A stretch of 64,000 nucleotides of DNA from Malaciobacter halophilus (GCF_002837275.1 NZ_NXIF01000026.1:1-64000); one strand, 5' to 3'. Numbered from the stretch's first letter, positions 8,347 to 17,878 are shown. A program made the numbers and translations. The notes: a model not told the origin generated them from the sequence alone.

Positions 8347-9522
8347 TTAGTCCATAGTACCTGCTGGTACATGAACATTACCCTCCATGATAATTCTTGC
8401 ACTTCTACTCATGCTAGCTTTTTCTACAATATATTTTCCATCTTTTTGCGATAAAGTTGCTCCAACTTTAATAGTACCACTTGGATGACCAAAAGTAACA
8501 GAATCTTTTTCTCCACCACCACTTGCTAGATTAACTAATGTTCCAGGAATACAAGCAGCAACACCAATTGCAACTGAAGCTGTACCCATCATTGCATGGT
8601 GCAACTGTTGCATAGATAAAGCTCTTACGTGTAAATCCATCTCATTTGCTTTAAGCTCTTTTCCTGAAGAAGTAATAAAGTCTTGTGCAGGAGATACAAA
8701 TGCAATTTTTGGTGTATGTTGTTGAGTTAATGCATCACTTGCATCTTTCATAACACCCATTTTTAAAGCACCTGCAATTCTAATTTTCTCAAATTTTTCT
8801 AAGGCTTTAGTATCTGAGTTAATATCACCTTGAAGTTCAGTTCCTTTGTATCCAATTTCATCAGCATTTACAAATACAGTTGGAATACCAGCTGTAATCA
8901 TAGTAGCTTTTAGTGTTCCTATTCCTTCAACTTCTAAGTCATCTACTAAATTTCCAGTAGGAAATAGCTCTTCACTTGGATCTACTGGCTCAACAAACTC
9001 TAATTTAATCTCTTGGGCAGGGAAAGCAACACCATCAATCTCATAATCACCCATTTCTTTAACCATTCCATTTTCCATTGTTACATAACATAGAATAGTT
9101 TTTTTGATATTTGCTTGCCAAATTCTTACACAGCAAACACCATTTTGGGGTACATTATCAACTAAACCTTCTTTTATAGCAAAAGGTCCAACTGCACTTG
9201 ATAAGTTTCCACAGTTTCCACTCATATCTACAAAGTCTTTGTCAATGGCAACTTGACAAAAATAATAATCAACATCATGATTTGGAACATTTGATTTTCC
9301 AACTAAAATAGCTTTAGATGTAGATGAAGAAGCTCCACCCATACCGTCCATTTGTTTTTTATAAATATCAGGACTTCCCACAACTCTTTGAAGTAACTTA
9401 TCTCTTTTTACTCCATCTTCTTGTGCTTCTTTTGGAAGGTCTGCAATATTAAAAAAAGTTCCTTTTGAAGTACCACCTCTCATATATGTAGCTTTAACTT
9501 TAAATTGTGGTTGATAACTCAT
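8347..9522 (-). CDS. prpF: 2-methylaconitate cis-trans isomerase PrpF
   Basis: Accessory isomerase of the AcnD-type methylcitrate cycle. It converts the trans-type methylaconitate made by AcnD into the cis isomer used by aconitase. The 391-residue length is right and the N-terminus KATYMRGGTSKGTFF is the family signature; MSGNCGNLSSAVGPFA and ASGGGEKDSVTFGHPSG are further conserved patches. It lies downstream of acnD on the same strand after a 124-base gap containing a hairpin without a U run, so it is probably the last gene of the prp cluster. The 3' end faces a strong terminator. Confidence 0.95.
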   Translation of the reverse strand: MSYQPQFKVKATYMRGGTSKGTFFNIADLPKEAQEDGVKRDKLLQRVVGSPDIYKKQMDGMGGASSSTSKAILVGKSNVPNHDVDYYFCQVAIDKDFVDMSGNCGNLSSAVGPFAIKEGLVDNVPQNGVCCVRIWQANIKKTILCYVTMENGMVKEMGDYEIDGVAFPAQEIKLEFVEPVDPSEELFPTGNLVDDLEVEGIGTLKATMITAGIPTVFVNADEIGYKGTELQGDINSDTKALEKFEKIRIAGALKMGVMKDASDALTQQHTPKIAFVSPAQDFITSSGKELKANEMDLHVRALSMQQLHHAMMGTASVAIGVAACIPGTLVNLASGGGEKDSVTFGHPSGTIKVGATLSQKDGKYIVEKASMSRSARIIMEGNVHVPAGTMD

Positions 9523-9621
9523 AATATTTCCTTTTGCTTTATAATAACTCTTAATTTAAGTGTAAAAGTAGATTTTACTAAAAGAAATAAATAGATTTTA
9601 TCTCTGTTAGTAAAATGTATA

Positions 9622-9645
9622 ATTAAAGGGCAAGTGCCCTTTAAT
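9622..9645 (-). terminator. Hairpin between acnD and prpF
   Basis: A 10-base stem ATTAAAGGGC with a 4-base loop lies directly after the acnD stop. There is no U tail, so it may reduce readthrough or stabilise the upstream mRNA rather than terminate fully. Confidence 0.5.
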
Positions 9646-9646
9646 A

Positions 9647-12238
9647 TTATTTTTCTGCAACAACTTCTTTTGCAAATTTTTGTAAAATACCACCAGCTTT
9701 ATAAACTTCAACTTCTGCTGAAGTATCTAATCTACAAGTTACTGGAATATCTACTTTCTCTCCATTTTCTCTTGTCATAACAACAGTTAAATCACATCTT
9801 GGTGTGATTTTGCCTACTACTTCAAAAGTTTCACTACCATCAATATTGTATGTGTGTCTTGTATCACCATCTTTAAATTGAAGAGGTAATACACCCATAC
9901 CAACTAAGTTTGTTCTGTGAATTCTCTCAATTGATTCAGCAATAAGAACTTCAACACCTGCAAGTCTTACACCTTTTGCAGCCCAGTCTCTTGAACTTCC
10001 TTGTCCATAGTTTGTTCCAGCAATAATAATAAGACCTTGACCTCTTTGTCTGTATGTTTCAATTGCTTCCCACATTCTTGACTCAGTACCTTCAGGCATA
10101 ATTTTAGTCAAACTTCCTTGTTTTACATTTCCATTTTCGTCTTTAACCATTTCATTAAATAGTTTTGGATTTGCTAAAGTTGCTCTTGAGGCAGTATTAT
10201 GATCTCCTCTGTGTGTAGCATAAGAGTTTAAATCTTCAACTGGTAATCCCATTTTTAAGCAATACTCTCCTGAAGCAGAATCTGGTAAGATTGCATTAGA
10301 AGGAGAAAGGTGGTCTGTTGTAATATTATCAGGGAATACTCCTAAAGGTCTTAAGTCTTTAAGTGCTGGCATTCCCATAAATTCATCTTCCCAATATGGT
10401 GGTTTTTGAATATATGTAGAGTTTGGATTCCAGTTATAAAATGGTTCAACTTTAATATCTGAAAAAGCATCTCTTTTAAACATTGGTTCATAAATTTCAT
10501 TATACATTTCTGGTTTTACACAAGATTTCTCTACTGCATCTATCTCTTCATCACTTGGCCATAAATCAGCTAATTTAATATCGTTTCCATTTTTATCTTT
10601 TCCTAAAACGTCATTTTCAATATCAAATCTAATTGTTCCTGCTAAGGCATAAGCAATTACAAGTGCAGGACTTGCTAAAAATGCTTCTTTTACATAAGGA
10701 TGAATTCTTCCATCAAAGTTTCTATTACCTGATAAAACAGCTGTTGAGTATATATCTCTATCAATTACTTCTTGTTGGATTTTTGGGTCAAGTGCCCCAC
10801 TCATTCCATTACAAGTTGTACATGCGAAACCAACAACTCCAAATCCTAGTTTTTCCATCTCTTGTAGTAATCCAGCCTCTTTTAAGTAAACTTCAATTAC
10901 TTTTGAACCTGGTGCTAATGAAGACTTAACCCATGGTTTTCTACTAAGTCCTAGTTCATTTGCTTTTTTAGCTAATAATCCAGCTGCAATAACATTTCTT
11001 GGATTTGATGTATTTGTACATGAAGTAATTGCTGCAATTAAAATACCACCATCAGGGATTAAGTCACCTTCTTGAGTCCACTCTTTTACAATACCTTCAT
11101 CTTTTAAAGTTGAAGTTGGAACTAATTTATGTGGTTTTGAAGGTCCTGCTAAACTTCTAGTAACTGAACCTAAATCAAATTTTAATGTTCTTGCATATGT
11201 TGCTTTGTCTAGTTGATTAGCCCATAAACCATTTGCTTTTGCATAAGCTTCCACTAATTCAACTTGTTTTTGCTCACGACCTGTTACTTTTAAGTAAGAG
11301 ATTGTTTGTTCATCAATAGCAAACATTCCAGCACTTGCACCATATTCAGGTGTCATATTTGCAATAGTTGCTCTATCCCCTAAGTTAAGATATTTTATAC
11401 CTTCTCCAAAGAACTCTAAATAAGCAGAAATTACATTATTTTCTCTTAGAAATGAAGTCATAGAAAGTGCAATATCTGTTGCAGTTATTCCAGCAGCTCT
11501 TTCCCCAACAATTTCAACACCAATAATCTCTGGAACTCTCATATAAGAAGGGTTTCCAAGCATTACATTTTCAGCTTCTAGTCCACCTACACCAACTGCA
11601 ATTACTCCAAGTGCATCTACATGTGGAGTATGCGAGTCAGTTCCAACTAAAGTATCAGGACTTGCTATTCCATCATTTAAATGAACAACAGGAGACATTT
11701 TCTCAAGATTGATTTGGTGCATGATACCATTTCCAGGAGGAATAACATCAACATTATTAAATGCTTCTTTTGTCCAGTTTATAAAATGGAATCTATCTGC
11801 ATTTCTTCTATCTTCAATATCTCTATTTTTTTGAAATGCGTCAGGGTCATATCCTCCACACTCAACTGCTAGTGAGTGGTCAACAATCAATTGAGTAGGT
11901 ACAACTGGATTAACTTTATCTGGATTTCCTCCATCTCTTGCTACTGCTTCTCTAAGACCTGCTAAGTCAACAAAGGCAGTTAATCCTAAAATATCATGAC
12001 AGATAACTCTACTTGGATACCAAGGGAAGTCCTTATCTGTTCTTTTTTCAATTAATTGAATAAGTGAGTCTTTTAAGTCTTCACTTGGGCATTTTCTAAT
12101 TAAGTTTTCTGCTAATACTCTTGATGTATAGTTTAATTTTTCAAAAGAGCCTTCTTGAATATCTTCAACAGCTGCTTTTACATCATAATATTGAACATCA
12201 AGTCCATCTAATTTTTTAAGGTACTTCTCATTTGTCAT
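9647..12238 (-). CDS. acnD: Fe/S-dependent 2-methylcitrate dehydratase
   Basis: An aconitase-superfamily enzyme that dehydrates 2-methylcitrate in propionate breakdown. The 863-residue length fits AcnD. The iron-sulfur ligands are seen in AAITSCTNTSNP and FACTTCNGMSG, substrate-loop residues in VGTDSHTPHVDALG, and the swivelling C-terminal domain begins around LGVFPDNITTDHLSP. It is assigned as AcnD rather than AcnA because prpF is directly downstream and prpC/prpB upstream. Two in-frame ATGs occur; the second is chosen because AGGATAG gives it normal spacing and is too close to the first. Activity requires PrpF for the correct isomer. Confidence 0.95.
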   Translation of the reverse strand: MTNEKYLKKLDGLDVQYYDVKAAVEDIQEGSFEKLNYTSRVLAENLIRKCPSEDLKDSLIQLIEKRTDKDFPWYPSRVICHDILGLTAFVDLAGLREAVARDGGNPDKVNPVVPTQLIVDHSLAVECGGYDPDAFQKNRDIEDRRNADRFHFINWTKEAFNNVDVIPPGNGIMHQINLEKMSPVVHLNDGIASPDTLVGTDSHTPHVDALGVIAVGVGGLEAENVMLGNPSYMRVPEIIGVEIVGERAAGITATDIALSMTSFLRENNVISAYLEFFGEGIKYLNLGDRATIANMTPEYGASAGMFAIDEQTISYLKVTGREQKQVELVEAYAKANGLWANQLDKATYARTLKFDLGSVTRSLAGPSKPHKLVPTSTLKDEGIVKEWTQEGDLIPDGGILIAAITSCTNTSNPRNVIAAGLLAKKANELGLSRKPWVKSSLAPGSKVIEVYLKEAGLLQEMEKLGFGVVGFACTTCNGMSGALDPKIQQEVIDRDIYSTAVLSGNRNFDGRIHPYVKEAFLASPALVIAYALAGTIRFDIENDVLGKDKNGNDIKLADLWPSDEEIDAVEKSCVKPEMYNEIYEPMFKRDAFSDIKVEPFYNWNPNSTYIQKPPYWEDEFMGMPALKDLRPLGVFPDNITTDHLSPSNAILPDSASGEYCLKMGLPVEDLNSYATHRGDHNTASRATLANPKLFNEMVKDENGNVKQGSLTKIMPEGTESRMWEAIETYRQRGQGLIIIAGTNYGQGSSRDWAAKGVRLAGVEVLIAESIERIHRTNLVGMGVLPLQFKDGDTRHTYNIDGSETFEVVGKITPRCDLTVVMTRENGEKVDIPVTCRLDTSAEVEVYKAGGILQKFAKEVVAEK

Positions 12239-12402
12239 TATCATCTATCCTATTTTGTTAATCTAATAGTTTGTTTGCCATCTGTGATTAATATTTGTGT
12301 AGGTCTATCCACTTATTAATTGTGGCACTTATCTTTTAGTTAACCTCAAAAGTTTTGAAGCTAACTAAAAACTTCTATTTTCCCAAGGGGGAAGAAGATA
12401 GA

Positions 12403-13512
12403 TTATGCTCTATCTTCTATTGAAACGAATTCTCTTGGTTCAGGCCCTGTATATTCAGAACTAGGTCTAATAATTCTATTATTTGCTCTTTGTTCAAATG
12501 CGTGTGCTGCCCAACCTGCTGCTCTTGACATAATAAATAATGGAGTATAGTATAATCTTTCAATCTCCATGTAGTGATAGATTAAGCCACCAAAGAAATC
12601 AATATTATCTGGTAAACCTTTTTCTGCTTTAACTTTATCTCTAACAGCTGCTGCTATATCATAAAGTTTTGGGTCACTTGTTTCTAACTCTTTTAGCTCA
12701 TCTGCTAATTGGTGACCTATTGGAGATCTTGGGTCTAATTCTCTATAAACTCTGTGTCCAAATCCCATGATTTTTTCTTTTCTAGCAAATAGTTCATCTA
12801 CTTCTTTTAAAGCTTCATTTACATCACTAAATTGTAATACAAACTTAATAGCAACTTCATTTGCTCCACCATGTAAAGGACCTTTTAATGTACCAATACC
12901 AGTAGTCATACAAGAGTAGATATCAGATAGTGTTGATGCTGTAATTCTATTTGCAAAAGTAGATGCATTAAATTCATGCTCTGCATATAGAGTTAACATA
13001 GCATTCATAGCTTTTACTTCAACATCTAAAGGTTTTTTCTCTTTTAATCTTTCTAAAATATATCCTGCAATAGTAGTTTCATCAGAAATTAAATCAATCT
13101 CTTTACCATTTTTATGCCAGTGATGCCAATATACTAAGAAAGATGGGAATGCACCTAATAATCTTGTAATTTTGTCCATTTGGTCAGAGAAATCTTCTGC
13201 TTCTGGCTCAATACATCCAAGTGCAGAAGTTGCAGTTTTCATCACATCCATTGGGTGAGATGAAGCTGGAATTGATTTTAATACATTTTTAACAGAGATT
13301 GGTAATTCTCTACCAGCAATGATTTTTCTTTGAAACATTTTAAGTTCATGTTTATTTGGTAGTTCACCATTTAGTAATAAATATGCTACTTCTTCAAAAT
13401 CAGTTTTTAATGCTAAATCTGCAATATCATAACCTCTATAGTTAAGACCGTTTCCTAAACCACACGTACAAATTGCTGATTGTCCAGCTGTAACACCTGC
13501 TAATCCACTCAT
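12403..13512 (-). CDS. prpC: 2-methylcitrate synthase
   Basis: Condenses propionyl-CoA with oxaloacetate. The 369-residue protein is a short citrate-synthase-family enzyme, clearly smaller than the GltA at about 60 kb. It has the catalytic His in GPLHGGANE, the second His in GFGHRVYRELDPRS, and the catalytic Asp in DFFGGLIYHYM. The N-terminus AGVTAGQSAICTCG is typical of PrpC. It is followed by acnD after 158 bases. Just after the stop, a hairpin built from AGAAGATAGA and a second short G/C-rich stem may process the transcript. The context makes methylcitrate synthase far more likely than a second citrate synthase. Confidence 0.95.
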   Translation of the reverse strand: MSGLAGVTAGQSAICTCGLGNGLNYRGYDIADLALKTDFEEVAYLLLNGELPNKHELKMFQRKIIAGRELPISVKNVLKSIPASSHPMDVMKTATSALGCIEPEAEDFSDQMDKITRLLGAFPSFLVYWHHWHKNGKEIDLISDETTIAGYILERLKEKKPLDVEVKAMNAMLTLYAEHEFNASTFANRITASTLSDIYSCMTTGIGTLKGPLHGGANEVAIKFVLQFSDVNEALKEVDELFARKEKIMGFGHRVYRELDPRSPIGHQLADELKELETSDPKLYDIAAAVRDKVKAEKGLPDNIDFFGGLIYHYMEIERLYYTPLFIMSRAAGWAAHAFEQRANNRIIRPSSEYTGPEPREFVSIEDRA

Positions 13513-13550
13513 TTTTTCTCCTTCTTTATAGTGTAATTATTATACTTTTA

Positions 13551-14435
13551 TTAACAAGATTTGCTTTTTGCGAAAAGCTCATCCATTTTTTGCTCATATT
13601 CATGGTACCCTAACATATCGTAAAGCTCCATTCTTGTTTGCATAGTATCAAGAACACCTTCTTGTGTACCTTTTTCTCTTAATTCTTGATATACATTTAA
13701 AGCAGCTTTATTCATAGCTCTAAATGCTGATAATGGATAAAGTACCATATCAATACCAACTGAACCTAACTCTTCAGTTGTAAACATTGGAGTTGCACCA
13801 AACTCTGTAATATTTGCTAATACAGGAACATCAATAGCATCAGTAAACTCTTTATACTCTTTTAAAGTATGAATTGCTTCTGCAAAAATTGCATCTGCAC
13901 CAGCTTCAACATAAGCTTTTGCTCTACTTATAGCAGACTCTTGTCCTTCACTTGCATGTGCATCAGTTCTAGCGATGATATAAAAATCAGGGTCTAAATC
14001 TTTTTTTGCATCCACAGCAGCTCTAATTCTGTCACACATCTCTTCTGTTGATACTAACTCTTTATTTGGTCTATGTCCACATCTTTTAGCAGCAACTTGG
14101 TCTTCTATATGAAGTCCAGCAGCACCAGCTCTAATGAATTCTTTAACAGTTCTAGCAACATTAAAAGCATGTCCCCAACCTGTATCTGCATCAACTATTA
14201 AAGGAGTATCACAAATAGATGTTACTCTTCTTATATCAATACATACATCTTCAATCATAGTCATACCTAAATCTGGTAAACCATAAGAAGCATTTGCAAT
14301 TCCACCACCTGATAAATAGATAGCTTTAAATCCAACTTTTGTAGCTTGTAATGCTTGGTATGCATTAATAGTTCCTACAATTTGTAAAGGAGTTTCTTCC
14401 TTAAGGGCTTCTTTAAATCTTTTTCCTGCGCTCAT
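13551..14435 (-). CDS. prpB: 2-methylisocitrate lyase
   Basis: Splits 2-methylisocitrate into pyruvate and succinate, the last step of the methylcitrate cycle. The 294-residue protein has the PEP mutase/isocitrate lyase fold signature: [12 protein letters not shown] for metal binding, [14 protein letters not shown] with catalytic Cys119, and ARTDAH. The KRCGH motif (117-121) matches the KKCGH of the family. It is the promoter-proximal gene of the cluster and divergent from a putative regulator. The succinate formed can feed the fumarate reductase and succinyl-CoA ligase steps also encoded in this window. Confidence 0.96.
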   Translation of the reverse strand: MSAGKRFKEALKEETPLQIVGTINAYQALQATKVGFKAIYLSGGGIANASYGLPDLGMTMIEDVCIDIRRVTSICDTPLIVDADTGWGHAFNVARTVKEFIRAGAAGLHIEDQVAAKRCGHRPNKELVSTEEMCDRIRAAVDAKKDLDPDFYIIARTDAHASEGQESAISRAKAYVEAGADAIFAEAIHTLKEYKEFTDAIDVPVLANITEFGATPMFTTEELGSVGIDMVLYPLSAFRAMNKAALNVYQELREKGTQEGVLDTMQTRMELYDMLGYHEYEQKMDELFAKSKSC

Positions 14436-14471
14436 ATAAAAGTTCCTTCATTTTAAATTTCAGTCAAACTA

Positions 14472-14541
14472 TTATACATCATTAGAAGTGTAATGGATTG
14501 TATAATAACTGTATAATAAAACTCAATTTTATTGCGATAAA
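14472..14541. promoter_or_regulatory. Divergent prp control region
   Basis: The gap between prpB and the regulator holds two head-to-tail 11-base units, TGTATAATAAC and TGTATAATAAA (14499-14520). An inverted TTATACA lies at 14472-14478 and an imperfect palindrome TTTATTGCGATAAA at 14528-14541. The units double as -10 boxes toward the regulator. Further GTACAA half-sites occur at 14551 and 14581. The spacing of one helical turn suggests cooperative binding, perhaps by the adjacent regulator; this is inference. Confidence 0.5.
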
Positions 14542-14617
14542 GGTAAATATGTACAAAATTTGTTTTTATGTTTAGAAATAGTACAATGAGAGATAAAATT
14601 TGTTTAAGGATTCTAAT

Positions 14618-15595
14618 ATGTCATTTAAAACAGGAATAGAAAAGATTATAGAAATTTATAAAAGGTCTCATTTAAGTATATCAAAATTTTCCTCATTAAT
14701 CCAAAAAGATAGAAGAACTGTAACTTCATGGGTTGATGGTCTAACTGATGTAGAACCAAATGATGATGTAAAAAAAAGAATTTGTAGTCTATTTAGATAT
14801 CCAGATTATATTTGGGAAGATGGCTGTGTAGGAGAAGAGTTTTTAAAATCAATTACACAAATTCCACAAAAAGAAGTACGAATAATAGATGAAGATTATC
14901 AAGGTCGTCTTGAGTATATAATGGATATAGAAAGAAATAGAAGATTTGTGATACAAGCACAATTTCCTGGGCCTATGTACAGAGATACGGCTGTTCAAAG
15001 AGTTTATAGAGCAAGAACAGATAAAAATATTGAAGAGCTTAAACAAAAAAGAATTGACCAAATGCTTAGATATGATTATGATACTACGGAGTGGTATTCA
15101 ATAAAATCAGTACTTAGTTTTTGTTATGCTGAGATTGGTAACTTTTTTACAAAAGAAGAAAAAATTAAGATTTTAGAGTTGATTTATGAACTTTTTAATA
15201 ATAACTACAATAAAAAACTTTTTCTTTTTGACTCATTTTCAAGAAAAATATATGGAATGGAAACTACATATATCTCTATAAATGTAAAGCAAAAAATTCT
15301 ATTTTTTAAATCTCCAATAGAGTCTGTTTTTATAGAGATTAGAAATAGAAATTTAGTAGAAAGAATGCATAGATACTACTCTTCTCCAATAGAAGCACCA
15401 AGTCATGTAAACTTTTTAGAATCAGTCAAAATTATTAAGATATTGCAAGATGCCTTAAAGTATAACAACTCTTTAGCACAAGCATATGAAACAATAAACA
15501 GAACAACTGATTATGGGGAACTTTTTTTTAATAACTTATCTTTGGATTTACAAAAACAAGTTAGTTCTCCAAAACAAGGACAAAGAAGAAATTAA
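14618..15595 (+). CDS. Putative HTH regulator divergent from the prp genes
   Basis: A 325-residue protein. The first 60 residues fit an XRE-like helix-turn-helix (ISKFSSLIQKDRRTVTSWVDG). The larger remainder is basic and tyrosine-rich, with no HEXXH peptidase motif and no recognisable ligand domain. Notable stretches are FPGPMYRDTAVQRVYRAR and LVERMHRYYSSPIEAP. It differs from sigma-54 PrpR and, as far as I can see, from the ImmA-domain PrpR of actinobacteria. Divergence from prpB suggests it controls the prp genes, perhaps sensing a methylcitrate intermediate. The ATG after AAGGATTCTAAT is preferred to a TTG 18 bases upstream. It overlaps the next exporter gene by one base. Confidence 0.6.
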   Translation: MSFKTGIEKIIEIYKRSHLSISKFSSLIQKDRRTVTSWVDGLTDVEPNDDVKKRICSLFRYPDYIWEDGCVGEEFLKSITQIPQKEVRIIDEDYQGRLEYIMDIERNRRFVIQAQFPGPMYRDTAVQRVYRARTDKNIEELKQKRIDQMLRYDYDTTEWYSIKSVLSFCYAEIGNFFTKEEKIKILELIYELFNNNYNKKLFLFDSFSRKIYGMETTYISINVKQKILFFKSPIESVFIEIRNRNLVERMHRYYSSPIEAPSHVNFLESVKIIKILQDALKYNNSLAQAYETINRTTDYGELFFNNLSLDLQKQVSSPKQGQRRN

Positions 15596-16224
15596 TGCAA
15601 TATTTAGACCAGTTTTTATTAATAGCAGTTGCACATATAATAGCACTTATGTCCCCTGGACCTGATTTTGCTGTTATATTAAAACAAAGTATTACTCATG
15701 GAAGAGAAAAATCTTTATGGACTAGTTTTGGAATAAGCATAGGAATTCTGGTACATGTAACTTATACAGTATTGGGAATAGGTTTGATTATTTCAAAGTC
15801 TATAGTTATTTATACAATTATAAAATATTTAGCAGCTATATACTTAATATACTTAGGAATAAAAGCTTTAAAATCAAACTCTTTTAAACTAAATAAGTTT
15901 GAAAAAAGCAAAACACAAAAAGAGATAACAAAATTTAAAGCATTTAGTATAGGGTTTTTTACAAATGCACTAAATCCAAAAGCAACACTATTTTTCTTAT
16001 CTTTATTTACTGTTATTGTGGATATAAATACTCCTTTATATATCCAAGGTTTTTATGCAATCTTTTTTGTAATATCTACTTTTTTATGGTTTGGTTTTTT
16101 ATCATTTGTTTTAACAGGGAAAAAAGTAAGAGGTTTTTTTAACTCTTTTGGAAAGATATTTGATAAAGTAATAGGAGTGATATTAATTGCTTTAGGAATA
16201 AAAGTAGCGATGAGTGAAATGTGA
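15595..16224 (+). CDS. LysE/RhtB-family exporter
   Basis: A 209-residue inner-membrane exporter of the RhtB branch, which usually exports homoserine, threonine or other amino-acid-like metabolites. The N-terminal MSPGPDFAVILKQSITHGR matches the family SPGP motif, and about six hydrophobic segments follow, with FFTNALNPKATLFF in the middle. The start overlaps the stop of the putative prp regulator (TAATG), so the two are cotranscribed. That association hints at export of a metabolite linked to propionate or its amino-acid precursors, but the substrate is not shown. Confidence 0.9.
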   Translation: MQYLDQFLLIAVAHIIALMSPGPDFAVILKQSITHGREKSLWTSFGISIGILVHVTYTVLGIGLIISKSIVIYTIIKYLAAIYLIYLGIKALKSNSFKLNKFEKSKTQKEITKFKAFSIGFFTNALNPKATLFFLSLFTVIVDINTPLYIQGFYAIFFVISTFLWFGFLSFVLTGKKVRGFFNSFGKIFDKVIGVILIALGIKVAMSEM

Positions 16225-16225
16225 T

Positions 16226-16256
16226 AAAATAACGAAGTATATACTTCGCTATTTTT
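16226..16256. terminator. Bidirectional terminator, exporter/lipoprotein
   Basis: AAATAACGAAGTA pairs with TACTTCGCTATTT (one A/C mismatch, read as G/U on the minus strand) and is followed by T residues. It serves the convergent exporter and lipoprotein genes and overlaps the lipoprotein stop. Confidence 0.85.
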
Positions 16257-16803
16257 ATTGTATTAAATTTTTAAATTTTTGATTTTTAATAATATCACCA
16301 ATAAGTTTTTGTACTGCTGGTACGAAACTTCGTTGCATTTCAGAGCAAGCAGATGAAGCTAAATAGCTTGATTCATAATCATATCTTGATTTAACTGTCA
16401 TTTCTTCTTTATTTGATGAAGTAACTGTTACATCAAATTCCCAGTAAGCATTACCAAATACTGTACTTCCATAAATATCATTTAATCTCATTCCAATTAC
16501 TGTTGTTGAATTGTTATCTAATATATCTGCAACAACTAATTCTTTTTTAAATGCCTCTTTTATATAAGAAATAAATGTTACTCCTTTAGCTGTTCCAACT
16601 GGAGTAGAAAGTCTGCACATTAAAGTAGATTCATTATTTTTATCTGTAAACTCACCAAGATTAATTGTTTTTCCATCTTTTGCAATTGATTTTAAGTTTA
16701 GAATGTTATCTGTAGACATTGAATAGTCATAAACTTTATTAGCACAACCAGAGAATAAAAGTACCCCTAGTAACCCTACAATAATAATTCTAAATTTTTT
16801 CAT
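16255..16803 (-). CDS. Predicted lipoprotein of unknown function
   Basis: A 182-residue protein with a type II signal peptide: MKKF, a hydrophobic core and a lipobox LFSGC that places the acylated Cys at residue 19. The mature part contains alternating strands (VIGMRLNDIYGSTVFGNAYWEFDVTV) like small beta-rich outer-membrane-associated lipoproteins, and only two more cysteines. I do not recognise the family. It is monocistronic, convergent with the exporter, and has a TTTTTTCC patch, seen as GGAAAAAA on its own strand, before the ATG. Confidence 0.75.
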   Translation of the reverse strand: MKKFRIIIVGLLGVLLFSGCANKVYDYSMSTDNILNLKSIAKDGKTINLGEFTDKNNESTLMCRLSTPVGTAKGVTFISYIKEAFKKELVVADILDNNSTTVIGMRLNDIYGSTVFGNAYWEFDVTVTSSNKEEMTVKSRYDYESSYLASSACSEMQRSFVPAVQKLIGDIIKNQKFKNLIQ

Positions 16804-16955
16804 TTTTTTCCTTTGTGTTAATTGTGAGATGAATTTTACTTATTTAATTATAAAATTATAATTAAAATCAATTAAATTATTTAAAATTATTTAAACTGTA
16901 AATATGGATAGTATAAAAGTTATTTTAATAATAAGTGAAGAGTTAAGGTTTAGAT

Positions 16956-16987
16956 ATTGTTTAAAGAACAAATGTTCTCTAAACAAT
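16956..16987 (-). terminator. Terminator-like hairpin after the VOC gene
   Basis: A 15-base stem with one mismatch (ATTGTTTAAAGAACA and its partner) lies directly after the VOC stop. No long U tail follows. Confidence 0.6.
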
Positions 16988-17347
16988 TTATGATATTTTT
17001 TTACTAGGTCGCTTAGTTGCTAATTCAAGAATATAGCATGGAAAACCATCTGGATCTCTTACTCCAAATACTTTTCCAAAAGGAACTTCTTGTATTGCTA
17101 GACAAATTTCAGCTTTTTGTGAAAGAAAATCAAACACATTATCTATATCATTTACAAGCCAATATATTTCTTGTTTTGTTTCTGCACCCATTGGTTCATC
17201 TGTAGCAATAGCAAAAGTATCAAATTGTATATAATTTGGATGTTCTCTTTGAATATCAAGATTCATAGTTTCAACATAAAATTTTTTTGCTATATTTATA
17301 TCTTTTACATACTCAACAACAAAGCCAAATTTTGGTTTTTCATTCAT
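16988..17347 (-). CDS. VOC-family (glyoxalase/dioxygenase-fold) protein
   Basis: A 119-residue single-unit vicinal oxygen chelate protein. The fold signature is seen in FVVEYVKDINIAKKFYVETM at the start, IQFDTFAIATDE in the middle and FGVRDPDGFPCYILEL at the end. The C-terminal Glu and an internal position would be metal ligands if active. Members include glyoxalases, antibiotic-binding proteins and many of unknown role; nothing here selects among them. It is monocistronic, between a lipoprotein and a long non-coding stretch. Confidence 0.85.
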   Translation of the reverse strand: MNEKPKFGFVVEYVKDINIAKKFYVETMNLDIQREHPNYIQFDTFAIATDEPMGAETKQEIYWLVNDIDNVFDFLSQKAEICLAIQEVPFGKVFGVRDPDGFPCYILELATKRPSKKIS

Positions 17348-17447
17348 TTTAACTCCATAATATAAATTTGTATTATTATATTAAAATTTATTTAGTAAGT
17401 ATAAAAATATGGCAATATGCAAGATTAATATCATACCTTTTAGCTTT

Positions 17448-17473
17448 CTTACTTTTTAGTTGTAAAAAGTAAG
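17448..17473. repeat. Hairpin with CTTACTTTTT arms
   Basis: CTTACTTTTT and AAAAAGTAAG separated by AGTTGT; the stem extends by one T/A pair. No U run follows on either side. It resembles the hairpin at 17879-17900, which has TTACTTTGT arms, as if the two mark the ends of one element. Confidence 0.6.
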
Positions 17474-17611
17474 ATAAAAAGCAACCAGACAAGTTGATGA
17501 AGGCAAAGCTACCTTACAGTTAAATATTTATTTTTGCCCTGCAAAACTCGCTAAAGAGTGCATTTAGCACTCTTTTTTACGCTCAAACAGTTTCGGGCTT
17601 TACCAAAATAA

Positions 17612-17773
17612 ATATATAACTTCCAGCTTCATCAAAGTCTGGGAAGAAGAGAGTTTGAGCTATCATATGTAAATTTACAAAAGAAAATTGCTTCATTCTT
17701 TTTTATTCCAACATCTACAGAAGCTGAGCGTTTGTTTTCTCTTTTTGGAAAAGGCTTGCAATTGTTTGAGTAA
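17612..17773 (+). pseudogene. Possible 3' remnant of a lost gene
   Basis: A 53-codon open frame without a good start or ribosome site. It ends PTSTEAERLFSLFGKGLQ and then LFE-stop. The stop TAA is the first triplet of a perfect 14-base hairpin, as for real gene ends in this genome. I do not recognise a family with confidence. It may be the tail of a degraded mobile or repeat-associated gene, or chance. Confidence 0.3.
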
Positions 17774-17802
17774 ATAAGTATGCTAAAAAGCATACTTATT
17801 TA
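17771..17802. terminator. Perfect 14-bp hairpin at the end of the relic
   Basis: TAAATAAGTATGCT, a loop of AAAA, then AGCATACTTATTTA. Symmetric, with weak T-rich flanks; it begins exactly at the relic's stop codon. Confidence 0.55.
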
Positions 17803-17878
17803 TGAGTTTTGCAAGACAAAAAAGATAAAACAATAAGTGAAGGAACCCGAAGGGCTTCGAAGCCGTTGGTGGTTTTGT

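Noticed and set aside
10633-10929. 98-residue plus-strand frame inside acnD
   Set aside because: It is antisense to a conserved enzyme, has leucine-rich low-complexity content and no ribosome site; a shadow of acnD.
12393-12412. Strong terminator at the prpC end
   Set aside because: The AGAAGATAGA stem lacks a U run and acnD follows on the same strand; probably mRNA processing or chance, so not listed as a terminator.
16903-16992. 29-codon plus-strand frame before the VOC terminator
   Set aside because: No ribosome site, and it runs through the VOC terminator hairpin; likely chance.
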